The notes under the pieces are model-generated. The model made no database searches. It saw nothing but the letters and a program-made list of their open reading frames with translations, and was not told the origin of the DNA. Below are positions 1 to 5,322 of a stretch of 5,380 nucleotides of DNA, one piece after another; the first letter of the stretch is position 1; each line of letters opens with the position of its first letter. The DNA is taken from contig CAZUTK010000107.1 of NCBI GenBank assembly GCA_964623265.1, positions 1-5,380 of the forward strand, written 5' to 3'. The position numbers and the translations under genes were made by a program. Source of the DNA: CAZUTK01 sp964623265 (GTDB lineage Bacteria; Electryoneota; B3-LCP).

Positions 1-1318
1 GCCCCGTCGGGTTCAGCGTGGGATGGTAGGGACCGGAGGGGTCTCCCCACCAGTTCCAGCGGGCGTCAATGGGGGAGATCCAGTTGGGGATTTCGAGGTC
101 CGTCGCGACGGCGGGCGGGGAATTCCCGCTGATGTTGTTATTGCGCAGAGTGCACTGGCTGGGGAAGATGTTGGACACGGCGGATCCGTTGGGCAGATCC
201 GACCAGTTGCCGCGGAAGGTGTTGTTTTCGATGATTGCATCGGAATTCTGGCTGAGGAAGATTGCACCGCCGCCCCAAGGAGCGTAGTTATTGAGAAACT
301 GGTTATTGGTGATTGCAGCGCCTGCGGTGTACAGCGAAATTGCCCCGCCGTCCCACGTAGAAGAATTGCCGATGAAGGCGTTCGAATCTACGATGCTGTA
401 GCTATAGATTCCAAGTGCAAGCGCACCATAGGCTTGACCGCCGATATTCTGATAGAAACAATTACCTCGGATGATCGCTTTCAGTGTTTGCTGGATGGCA
501 ATACACGCCCCTCCTATAGCGGTAGGAGTGCAAATATTCTCCCTGAATTCGTTTCCAATAATATAAACAGAATCGGCGTCACCAATCATCAGAGCATTGA
601 CAGATACTCCATAATTGTAGTTTATCCGATTAGAGAAGATAGAAACAATTGGACAGCCATCGGTGCTGACGACAGTACGCTGAAACGCATAATTATGATG
701 CATATCATTTGATTCAAGATATAGATTGCAATCGTCCGCTCTAATACAAGCGCCCCAATAAGAAGCATAATTCATAGTAAACCTACACATTCGAATTATC
801 GAATTTGCATTCATACCTAAATAAACCGCACCTCCTATAAAAGCTGAATCCGCAATAAAATGATTGCAAAAAAGAATTGGAGAAGCATTTTTTATAAAAA
901 CTCCCCCGCCATAAAGTTGGTATGATTGTGTGTTGTAAAACCAAGATAAGGTTCCTTTACCGTTGGTTAAAGTGAAGCCGGTGATCACCGTGCTGGAATC
1001 CTGTCCACCGTCCATATAAATCACGCTGGCGGAATCGGGATCGGTGAAGTGGCTGCCGTCCAGGATCGTGGAATCAATATGGGAGCTGTCTGCATCCAGG
1101 ATGAAATGGCTGGCTAAGACCAGATTGACCGGTGGAAACTTGATATTTTCGTAGTAGATCCCGTCCGCCACCAGGACGGTATCGCCTTCGGATGCGGCGT
1201 TCAAGCCCGATTGGACAGTGGAGTAGTCGGCGGGGACCTGGAGGATGGCGCTCTGGATGTCCCCGGTCCAATATAATAGAGACAGCGCGTTGATCCAAAA
1301 CAGCAAAAAACGTCTCAT
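1..1318 (-). CDS. Secreted right-handed parallel beta-helix protein, N-terminal 439 codons (C-terminus beyond window)
   Basis: The minus-strand frame opens at ATG 1318 and has no stop through all 439 codons to the left edge, so the gene is partial. Residues 1-24 look like a signal peptide (MRRFLLFWINALSLLYW, likely cut after QSA). Residues 26-60 have the usual opening of pectin-lyase-fold proteins (VPADYSTVQSGLNAASEGDTVLVADGIY, residues 28 onward). Residues 85-400 are degenerate beta-helix coils with recurring GG(G/A)(V/I)(F/Y) and N(x)F(x)xN motifs, for example YGGGVF, IGGAVYL, WDGGAISLY, WGGGAIF and ENNTFRGN. The motif WNWWGDPSGPYHP (421-433) typically follows the last coil in this family. 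The fold is well supported; substrate and activity are not, and many such proteins are adhesins or surface proteins rather than enzymes. A T9SS sorting domain may follow outside the window (inference). GC content falls to about 37% for residues 120-260 against 57-70% at the ends. The start is set by a GGGGAGG site 5 bases upstream. Confidence 0.88.
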   Translation of the reverse strand, partial: MRRFLLFWINALSLLYWTGDIQSAILQVPADYSTVQSGLNAASEGDTVLVADGIYYENIKFPPVNLVLASHFILDADSSHIDSTILDGSHFTDPDSASVIYMDGGQDSSTVITGFTLTNGKGTLSWFYNTQSYQLYGGGVFIKNASPILFCNHFIADSAFIGGAVYLGMNANSIIRMCRFTMNYASYWGACIRADDCNLYLESNDMHHNYAFQRTVVSTDGCPIVSIFSNRINYNYGVSVNALMIGDADSVYIIGNEFRENICTPTAIGGACIAIQQTLKAIIRGNCFYQNIGGQAYGALALGIYSYSIVDSNAFIGNSSTWDGGAISLYTAGAAITNNQFLNNYAPWGGGAIFLSQNSDAIIENNTFRGNWSDLPNGSAVSNIFPSQCTLRNNNISGNSPPAVATDLEIPNWISPIDARWNWWGDPSGPYHPTLNPTG

Positions 1319-1323
1319 GGCAG

Positions 1324-1330
1324 CCTCCCC
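1324..1330 (-). promoter_or_regulatory. Ribosome binding site of the beta-helix gene
   Basis: The minus strand reads GGGGAGG, five bases before ATG 1318. This near-perfect Shine-Dalgarno site decides the start and supports a gene that is otherwise easy to miss because it runs off the window. Confidence 0.8.
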
Positions 1331-1337
1331 AGTCAGA

Positions 1338-1365
1338 ACGGGGCGGATGAAATGATCCGCCCCGT
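1338..1365 (-). terminator. Intercistronic GC-rich hairpin, possible attenuator or mRNA-stabilising stem
   Basis: Arms 1338-1348 and 1355-1365 (ACGGGGCGGAT and its exact complement) form a perfect 11-bp stem with a 6-base loop, 10 bases after the stop of the small secreted gene and 19 bases before the next start codon. No T-run follows on the minus strand, so it is not a canonical intrinsic terminator. Partial termination, 3'-end protection of the upstream message, or uncoupling of the two genes are all possible. A competing 7-bp pairing overlaps it (1349-1355 with 1365-1371). Confidence 0.55.
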
Positions 1366-1375
1366 CATTTCAGCG

Positions 1376-1765
1376 TCAAGGACCTTGTTGATTCGGATCG
1401 GAATGTTCCAATACTACCGTCCAGGTGCAGGTGCCGGGAATGGGCAGGGATCCCTCATCGGTGCCCATATGGTAGGAATAAGAGCTACTTAGCTGTACGG
1501 TACCTGAGGAATCATGATCTAGATCATTGACAAAGAGCACAGTAGGTCCACCTATTCCTCTTCGAATGATCAGATCATTGCTTCCACTATGGACATCCGC
1601 GTACCAACTGTAAGTAGTCGTCATCGGTGGGTCAATGGTCACCTGGAAGGTTTGCGTGTTGGAGTAAACTCGCCAGCGATAGGGGGATTGACCGAGCAGA
1701 TTACCCGCCAGCGCGATAACAAGGATCGCTAACACGCCGGCGATGAGAATAGCTTTCCGTTTCAT
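1376..1765 (-). CDS. Small secreted or membrane-anchored protein of unknown function (129 aa)
   Basis: I do not recognise the family. The N-terminus (MKRKAILIAGVLAILVIALAGNLLG) is a positively charged start plus a hydrophobic stretch at about residues 5-24: a signal peptide or a single membrane anchor. There is no lipoprotein-type cysteine at its end. The remaining 100 or so residues are polar, rich in Ser, Thr and aromatic residues, with alternating patterns (TFQVTIDPP, TYSWYADVHSG, GTVQLSSSYSYHMG, CTWTVVLEHSD) that suggest an all-beta, Ig-like extracytoplasmic domain. It has a single cysteine, so no internal disulfide. A longer reading from 1813 is possible, but the start at 1765 is preferred because GGGAGG lies 5 bases upstream and the signal sequence then begins at Met. 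The beta-helix gene follows 57 bases downstream on the same strand, so co-transcription is likely; a shared role at the cell surface is inference. Confidence 0.75.
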   Translation of the reverse strand: MKRKAILIAGVLAILVIALAGNLLGQSPYRWRVYSNTQTFQVTIDPPMTTTYSWYADVHSGSNDLIIRRGIGGPTVLFVNDLDHDSSGTVQLSSSYSYHMGTDEGSLPIPGTCTWTVVLEHSDPNQQGP

Positions 1766-1770
1766 TCCAT

Positions 1771-1776
1771 CCTCCC
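1771..1776 (-). promoter_or_regulatory. Ribosome binding site of the 129-aa secreted protein
   Basis: The minus strand reads GGGAGG with a 5-base gap to ATG 1765. It decides the start in favour of the 129-residue protein over the in-frame upstream start at 1813. Confidence 0.75.
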
Positions 1777-1863
1777 AAAATGAACTTTGGTTTGCAGAAA
1801 TATCCCCTTGCACGCGTCCGAATAGGATCGGCTATCCCCTCCTTCCGACTTTAGGACGCACTT

Positions 1864-1894
1864 ATAGTAAATAATAAAAAAACGAAAAAGTCAA
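1864..1894 (-). promoter_or_regulatory. Probable sigma70-type promoter for the small secreted gene and beta-helix gene
   Basis: The minus strand has a -35 box TTGACT (1894-1889). For the -10 box there are two overlapping choices: TACTAT (1869-1864, 19-bp spacer) or TTTACT (1871-1866, 17-bp spacer). An A/T-tract region (about 1904-1922) lies directly upstream of the -35 box and could act as an UP element. Transcription would start near 1857, giving a leader of about 90 bases before ATG 1765. The 8-mer GCTTGACT recurs at the other minus-strand promoter in this window. Prediction from sequence only. Confidence 0.5.
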
Positions 1895-1945
1895 GCCTTT
1901 TCGCAAAATTTTTAATTTTTTTACACGCCGTTGGACGCAACCGAT

Positions 1946-2013
1946 CCCAGCGCTGAAGCGCTGGGCTATTGCCCTGCTACACAGTAGCCGCTTCGTGGCG
2001 TCCTTCCGGACGC
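1946..2013 (-). repeat. REP-like two-hairpin element, left copy (inverted)
   Basis: Read on the minus strand, this has hairpin A (GCGTCC-GGAA-GGACGC, 2013-1998), a 27-base linker, then AATAGCCC leading into hairpin B (1965-1946). Hairpin B is a 9-bp stem closed over a 2-base TC centre; in practice the innermost pairs would open to make the loop. The 25-base core at 1970-1946 matches the right copy at 2129-2153 in 20 positions. The layout of a GTCC/GGAC hairpin followed by a TAGCCC...GGG hairpin resembles dispersed intergenic palindromes known from many bacterial genomes. Whether a transposase mobilises it is unknown. Confidence 0.6.
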
Positions 2014-2051
2014 TCCGCGCCCCGTCTTTCGTCCCCGCCGGATTCTCGTAG

Positions 2052-2093
2052 GTCGGATTCGCCGAATCCGACAAAGTACTGCCGAATCCGACA
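2052..2093. repeat. Palindrome plus direct half-repeat
   Basis: GTCGGATTC (2052-2060) and GAATCCGAC (2064-2072) form a perfect 9-bp inverted repeat around GCC. The right half, GCCGAATCCGACA (2061-2073), is repeated exactly at 2081-2093, a 20-bp period (about two helical turns). It lies between the two inverted REP-like elements. It could be a further dispersed repeat, the loop or centre of a composite element, or a protein-binding site. Confidence 0.65.
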
Positions 2094-2103
2094 TATGCTG
2101 GTT

Positions 2104-2153
2104 TCGTCCCCGAAAGGGGCGATGAGATAATAGCCCGGCCATTCATGGCTGGG
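2104..2153 (+). repeat. REP-like two-hairpin element, right copy
   Basis: Hairpin A is CCCC-GAAA-GGGG (2108-2119, a GNRA-type tetraloop) extended by TCG/CGA across one bulged T at 2107. Seven bases later AATAGCCC (2129-2136) leads into hairpin B, CCCGGCCAT-TC-ATGGCTGGG (2134-2153), with one G-T pair. The unit has the same order as the left copy at 1946-2013 but points the opposite way. The ATG at 2145, in frame with the portal gene, lies inside hairpin B and is therefore not a likely start. Confidence 0.6.
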
Positions 2154-2156
2154 CAC

Positions 2157-2186
2157 GTGATAGATAGAGATTTCATCCCATATAAA
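2157..2186 (+). promoter_or_regulatory. Possible promoter of the portal-like gene
   Basis: TATAAA (2181-2186) matches the -10 consensus in 5 of 6 positions. GTGATA (2157-2162) is a weak -35 (4 of 6) at an 18-bp spacing. The start site would be near 2193, leaving a short leader before the ribosome site at 2201. It begins four bases after the right REP-like element. The match is weak and could be chance in an AT-rich leader. Confidence 0.3.
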
Positions 2187-2200
2187 ATCATAAACTCATC

Positions 2201-2206
2201 GGAGGT
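2201..2206 (+). promoter_or_regulatory. Ribosome binding site of the portal-like gene
   Basis: GGAGGT, with the GGAGG core 5 bases before ATG 2211. It places the start at 2211 rather than at the in-frame ATG 2145, which lies inside a repeat hairpin. Confidence 0.8.
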
Positions 2207-2210
2207 AACG

Positions 2211-3494
2211 ATGTTTAAGAAGATCCGGAAGACCCAGCGCAAGGAATCCCCGCGACCCCTGATCGCTCCGCTGCCGGCGGCGCGGGCGCGGGGCGGCCGT
2301 TTCCGACTGGAAGCGTCGCGCGCGCATCTGCCTTCCGCCGGCCGAGCGGGCGTCCAGTTCGGCGGCACGACGGGGTTGTTCGCCTATGCGCCGTCGAACC
2401 GGGCGTCGCTCTACCGCTACCTGCGCGACCACATCCCCATCGTTTCGGCGGCGGTCTGGGCTTGGGTGCGGCTCTGCGCCACACCGCAAACCCGCGAGAT
2501 CAGCGGTTCCGACGCCGAAGTGCGGCGGGCGCAGGAGATTCTCGATGACCTGGACGACCGCATTCTGGAAAACCCCTATCTGCGCGGGCGGGGCGTCGCG
2601 CGGCTGACGGAAGCGATGTTCCTCGAACTCTTCACGCTGGGACGCTTCTGCGGCGAGCTGGTTCTGCTGCCCGACGGTTCGGGCTTGGACTTCTTCCGCA
2701 CGCTGGATCCCTTCCGGGTGCGCTGGGATCGCTCTTCGGATTCGCGGCGCTGGCAGGCGTCGTATGAGAAAGACGGCGGCGGCGGGCGCAAGCTGGCTCG
2801 CGAACGCACCTTTTACGCCACGCTGGGGCAGGACGCCTTCAATCCCGCCGGCATCGAACCGCTGGCGTGCATCCCTTTCGTGCTGGAAATCGAGCAGAAG
2901 CTGCTGGAAGATATGGCGCGCTCGTCGCACAATGCGGGAACGCCCCGCCTGCAGATCAAGATCACGCCGCCGCCGGCGTTCGAAAACGAGCACGAAGAAG
3001 AATATCTCGCCCGCATCAACGCCTATTTCGATCAGACGGTCGAACAGTTCTCCAGCCTGGAAGCGGACCAGAATCTGTTCACCTGGTCGGATGTGGAGGT
3101 GACCGTCATCGGCGGGGAAAAGGGGCGGGCGTTCACCTGGAAGGTCAACCGCGAACAGGTGCTGGAGGACGTCATCACCGGATTGAAACTCTTCCCCTGG
3201 GTGCTGGGCAGATCGCACGGCACGACGATGAATTGGGTGGGGGCGCAGTACAACCTGCTGATGCAAGAAGTGGACAGCATTCAAGCGACGGGGACGGCTC
3301 TGGCGGATTGGCTCTACGCCAGCGAATTGAAGCTGCGCGGCTGCGCGGCTCAGGCGAAGCATGTCTTCGCCCCCAATCAGGATCCCTTCCTGCTGGAGAG
3401 GGCTCAAGCCGAAGATATACGCTTCCGCACGATCCAGGGGATGGTGAACGACGGCTATCTGACGAAGGAGGAAGGGAAGAGGAGGCTGGGTTAA
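2211..3494 (+). CDS. Phage portal-like protein (427 aa), isolated from other phage genes
   Basis: Portal proteins form the dodecameric ring at one capsid vertex through which tailed-phage DNA is packaged and ejected. The resemblance is by pattern recognition. LYRYLRDHIPIVSAAVWAWVR (67-87) resembles the N-terminal helix of small portals. RFCGELVLLPDG (145-156) and FRTLDPFRVRWD (162-173) fit the strand-rich part. FYATLGQDAFNPAGIEPLA (201-219), then a helix EIEQKLLEDMARSSHNAGTP (226-245), matches the typical 'D.nP.G.SpL... e......gTP' portal signature. TWKVNREQVLEDVITGLKL (309-327) followed by PWVLGRSHGTT (329-339) fits the core near the tunnel region. The C-terminal DGYLTKEEGKRRLG (414-427) is a common portal ending. 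The length is in the normal range and the frame is intact. The gene is GC-rich (up to 78% locally). No terminase, protease or capsid gene lies within 2.2 kb upstream or 1.9 kb downstream, which is odd for this family. The exact portal subfamily is not determined. Confidence 0.78.
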   Translation: MFKKIRKTQRKESPRPLIAPLPAARARGGRFRLEASRAHLPSAGRAGVQFGGTTGLFAYAPSNRASLYRYLRDHIPIVSAAVWAWVRLCATPQTREISGSDAEVRRAQEILDDLDDRILENPYLRGRGVARLTEAMFLELFTLGRFCGELVLLPDGSGLDFFRTLDPFRVRWDRSSDSRRWQASYEKDGGGGRKLARERTFYATLGQDAFNPAGIEPLACIPFVLEIEQKLLEDMARSSHNAGTPRLQIKITPPPAFENEHEEEYLARINAYFDQTVEQFSSLEADQNLFTWSDVEVTVIGGEKGRAFTWKVNREQVLEDVITGLKLFPWVLGRSHGTTMNWVGAQYNLLMQEVDSIQATGTALADWLYASELKLRGCAAQAKHVFAPNQDPFLLERAQAEDIRFRTIQGMVNDGYLTKEEGKRRLG

Positions 3495-3502
3495 GAAACA
3501 TT

Positions 3503-3530
3503 CCGGCGGCGGGAGATCCCCCGCCGCCGG
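3503..3530. terminator. Probable bidirectional hairpin between convergent genes
   Basis: CCGGCGGCGGG (3503-3513) and its exact complement (3520-3530) form an 11-bp stem with a 6-base loop, 9 bases after the portal-like stop and 35 bases beyond the stop of the convergent propeller gene. There is no clear T-run on either side, so Rho-independent termination is uncertain, but the placement suits a shared terminator or 3'-end barrier. Stem and loop lengths equal those of the hairpin at 1338-1365. Confidence 0.6.
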
Positions 3531-3564
3531 GTTCGATTTCATCCGAAGTGTGCGAATCCGCCGA

Positions 3565-5091
3565 TTACTTCAACAGCATCAGCTTCTGCGTGGAGGTGAC
3601 GTCCCCCGCCGACAGTTTCGCCAGGTACACGCCCGAAGCGAGTCCCGATCCGTCGAAGGTGACTTCGTGAGGACCCGCATCGCGGTAGCCGTTGACCAGG
3701 GAAGCCGCCACGCGACCGCTCAGGTCGTAGATCTGCAAAGAGACCTGCGAAGCCACCGGCAGACTGAAGCGGATCGTCGCCGTCGGGTTGAACGGGTTGG
3801 GATAGGCGCTCAAGGCGAGATCTGCAGGCAGAGCCGCCGCAGCGCCGACGTCGAAGCTCTCGCCGTCGTTCACCCAGCCGCCGACGAAGCCGCCGTCACC
3901 CAGAGCCGACTTGGTGAAGGTGAAGTTGTCGTAATCCCAGACGGCGCTGGGGTAGGATCCGATGCGTCCTTCGTAGAGATACTGGCCTGCCGGAGCGCTG
4001 CCCGGCACGGTCTGCGAGCGCTGCCGGGTGATGGATCCGCCGGCGGGCAGGGTCAGGTTCAGCGGACCCAGAACGGGACCATACCACGCCTGATTCGGCA
4101 GCTGCACCATAATCCAGACGCCGAACGTCTGGGTGCTGGTCTCGTTGTTGGTCAGAGTGGCGTTGAAGTTGAAGCTGCCGCCGCCTGACGGAATGACGAT
4201 GGGCGGGCTGACGGGAACCATCGTGATGGTGACGTTCGGCGGCGGACCTGCCGGATAACCGTCGTCAATCTTCCAAATGACTCCCTGCGAAGCGTAGGCG
4301 CCATTGTGCCAGAGGTAATCGCCGTCGAAGGTCAATCCTTCCGCCACATCCGGAGCCACGGCCGGCGAATTGAACTGCGCCAGAACGGAAACCGACGTGC
4401 CGGAAACCGTCAGCTGCCGGACGGCGTTGCCGACGTTGTCCACCACGAATAGCTGCGATCCCGCCGGTGCGTTGGTGTCGAATTCGCTGCCCATATACCA
4501 GCCGACTTGGGTGCCGGTGGTCCATTCCTGCAAAATCGTTCCGGTGGTGGTCATCTTATACAGCTTGGTGTTGCTGGAACCGGCGTTGGCGCCGATCCAG
4601 AGATACTGCCCGTCCCAGTTCACCGAACGGCAGGAATACGATCCCGTCGCAGGGACGAACGAGCTGACCGTTGCGCCGGTCAGGCTGATGCAGTGAATGA
4701 CGTTGGTCGGCGACCACTGCGCCACCCAGAGGTTGGCGCCGTCGAAGGTGAGGCCCATCACGTACCCGTTGAAGGGGAAGTTCACGGTCGCGATGACCGC
4801 GCCGGTCGCCGGATTGATGCGCACGAATTGCGAGGGAACCGTGTTGGGATAGATGTTCTTGGCCGCGATGAGTTCACCGTTGGCCCAAGCCATCCCGACC
4901 CAGGCGTTGTTGGTGCCCGGATTCGTGCTGGGAATGGTGCCGACGATGTCGCCTAACGCGTCCAGTTCCCAATAGCTGGTGCTGCCCGCCGTTCCGCTCG
5001 GGTCCGTATACGGCGAGGAATAATCGGCGGCAACGCCGATGCTGAATGAAATCAACAAGGTAAAGATGCTGAATCCAAGTAGCCTTTTCAT
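3565..5091 (-). CDS. Secreted beta-propeller/Ig-like protein with T9SS C-terminal sorting domain (508 aa)
   Basis: The protein has a clear signal peptide (MKRLLGFSIFTLLISFSIGVAA, cut near residue 22). Residues 40-280 hold five repeats about 43-51 residues apart: GMAWANGELIAAKN (66), GLTFDGANLWVAQW (113), SVNWDGQYLWIGAN (156), GSEFD...SQLFVVDN (201) and GLTFDGDYLWHNGA (252). This pattern suggests a beta-propeller of the YVTN or NHL type. Residues 285-395 look like an Ig-like domain (VPGSAPAGQYLYEGRIGSYP, 362-381). Residues 428-508 are a T9SS type A sorting domain: AYPNPFNPTATIRFSLP, then LQIYDLSGRVAASL, ASGVYLAKL and a final KLMLLK. In T9SS bacteria this domain directs passage through the outer membrane and is usually removed. 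No catalytic motif is seen; the function could be adhesive or structural. An AGGAGGT site just before ATG 5091 fixes the start. It converges with the portal-like gene and has its own promoter upstream. Confidence 0.9.
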   Translation of the reverse strand: MKRLLGFSIFTLLISFSIGVAADYSSPYTDPSGTAGSTSYWELDALGDIVGTIPSTNPGTNNAWVGMAWANGELIAAKNIYPNTVPSQFVRINPATGAVIATVNFPFNGYVMGLTFDGANLWVAQWSPTNVIHCISLTGATVSSFVPATGSYSCRSVNWDGQYLWIGANAGSSNTKLYKMTTTGTILQEWTTGTQVGWYMGSEFDTNAPAGSQLFVVDNVGNAVRQLTVSGTSVSVLAQFNSPAVAPDVAEGLTFDGDYLWHNGAYASQGVIWKIDDGYPAGPPPNVTITMVPVSPPIVIPSGGGSFNFNATLTNNETSTQTFGVWIMVQLPNQAWYGPVLGPLNLTLPAGGSITRQRSQTVPGSAPAGQYLYEGRIGSYPSAVWDYDNFTFTKSALGDGGFVGGWVNDGESFDVGAAAALPADLALSAYPNPFNPTATIRFSLPVASQVSLQIYDLSGRVAASLVNGYRDAGPHEVTFDGSGLASGVYLAKLSAGDVTSTQKLMLLK

Positions 5092-5094
5092 TTG

Positions 5095-5101
5095 ACCTCC
5101 T
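5095..5101 (-). promoter_or_regulatory. Ribosome binding site of the T9SS propeller gene
   Basis: The minus strand reads AGGAGGT, 3 bases before ATG 5091 (4 bases from the GGAGG core). It is close to a full anti-SD match and supports the chosen start. Confidence 0.8.
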
Positions 5102-5293
5102 TAGGGGTTGGGTGGATACCGGAAGCTGTCCGGAGTTTCAGATAGTGCGACTTGTCTTTCAGGCGGGGATTTTCTGCAGAGGATCGCGGGAAGGTGGATC
5201 ACTGGTTGAATATCCGCTTCAGAAGCACCGCCGGTTCTGCTGATGTGCAGATAATACGACTGCTGATGGGGAATATTTGCGAAACTTTCCGTA
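5102..5293 (-). other. Long untranslated leader of the T9SS propeller gene
   Basis: Roughly 195 bases separate the predicted transcription start (near 5287) from ATG 5091. I see no convincing gene, known riboswitch fold or terminator in it. On the plus strand it carries an exact 9-base direct repeat, CTGCTGATG, at 5237-5245 and 5260-5268 (23-base period). An open frame reading from TTG 5322 to 5101 crosses this stretch, but it begins inside the -35 box and has no ribosome site, so it is not taken as a gene. Confidence 0.4.
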
Positions 5294-5322
5294 AATGTAG
5301 CAAATAAAGCCGCGTGAGTCAA
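5294..5322 (-). promoter_or_regulatory. Probable sigma70-type promoter of the T9SS propeller gene
   Basis: On the minus strand the -35 box is TTGACT (5322-5317) and the -10 box TACATT (5299-5294), with a 17-bp spacer, the optimal distance. The -35 context GCTTGACT is the same as at the 1864-1894 promoter. The next good start codon is ATG 5091, implying a long leader. The Bacteroidota-type -7 TAnnTTTG box is not a better fit. Confidence 0.55.

Noticed and set aside
23..712. 229-codon plus-strand open frame opposite the beta-helix gene
   Set aside because: The minus strand here encodes a recognisable beta-helix protein with signal peptide and strong ribosome site; the plus frame has no domain, no ribosome site and low-complexity composition.
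1883..1922. AT-rich stem (CGAAAA...TTTTCG) followed by a T-run on the plus strand, terminator-like
   Set aside because: No plus-strand gene ends upstream, and the stem is weak and overlaps the -35 region of the minus-strand promoter, so the T-run is better explained as an A/T UP-element tract.
1946..2153. CRISPR array
   Set aside because: The repeats are inverted, unequal and only two in number, with no regular spacers.
1862..2368. 168-codon minus-strand frame across the intergenic region
   Set aside because: It passes through the repeat hairpins and the start of the portal-like gene, and covers the predicted promoter at 1864-1894; the composition is not protein-like.
1946..3530. Transposon carrying the portal-like gene as cargo
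   Set aside because: Hairpin elements lie only upstream; no matching terminal inverted repeat or target duplication was seen after the gene. The hairpin at 3503-3530 is unrelated in sequence, and the 8-base CGAATCCG at 3553 shared with the upstream palindrome is too short to count.
2196..3542. 448-codon minus-strand open frame opposite the portal-like gene
   Set aside because: It is rich in Arg, Pro, Gln and His with no recognisable domain, a common artefact opposite GC-rich genes. The plus strand has the portal pattern and a GGAGGT site.
2867..3670. 267-codon plus-strand frame overlapping the portal-like gene in another frame
   Set aside because: Low-complexity Gly, Arg and Ala composition, overlap with the better-supported gene, and it runs through the hairpin into the convergent gene.
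3550..4188. 212-codon plus-strand frame opposite the T9SS propeller gene
   Set aside because: It lies antisense to the C-terminal half of a clear secreted protein and shows no domain or ribosome site.
5101..5322. 73-codon minus-strand frame upstream of the T9SS gene
   Set aside because: It starts with TTG inside the predicted -35 box and lacks a ribosome site; the stretch is better read as the untranslated leader.
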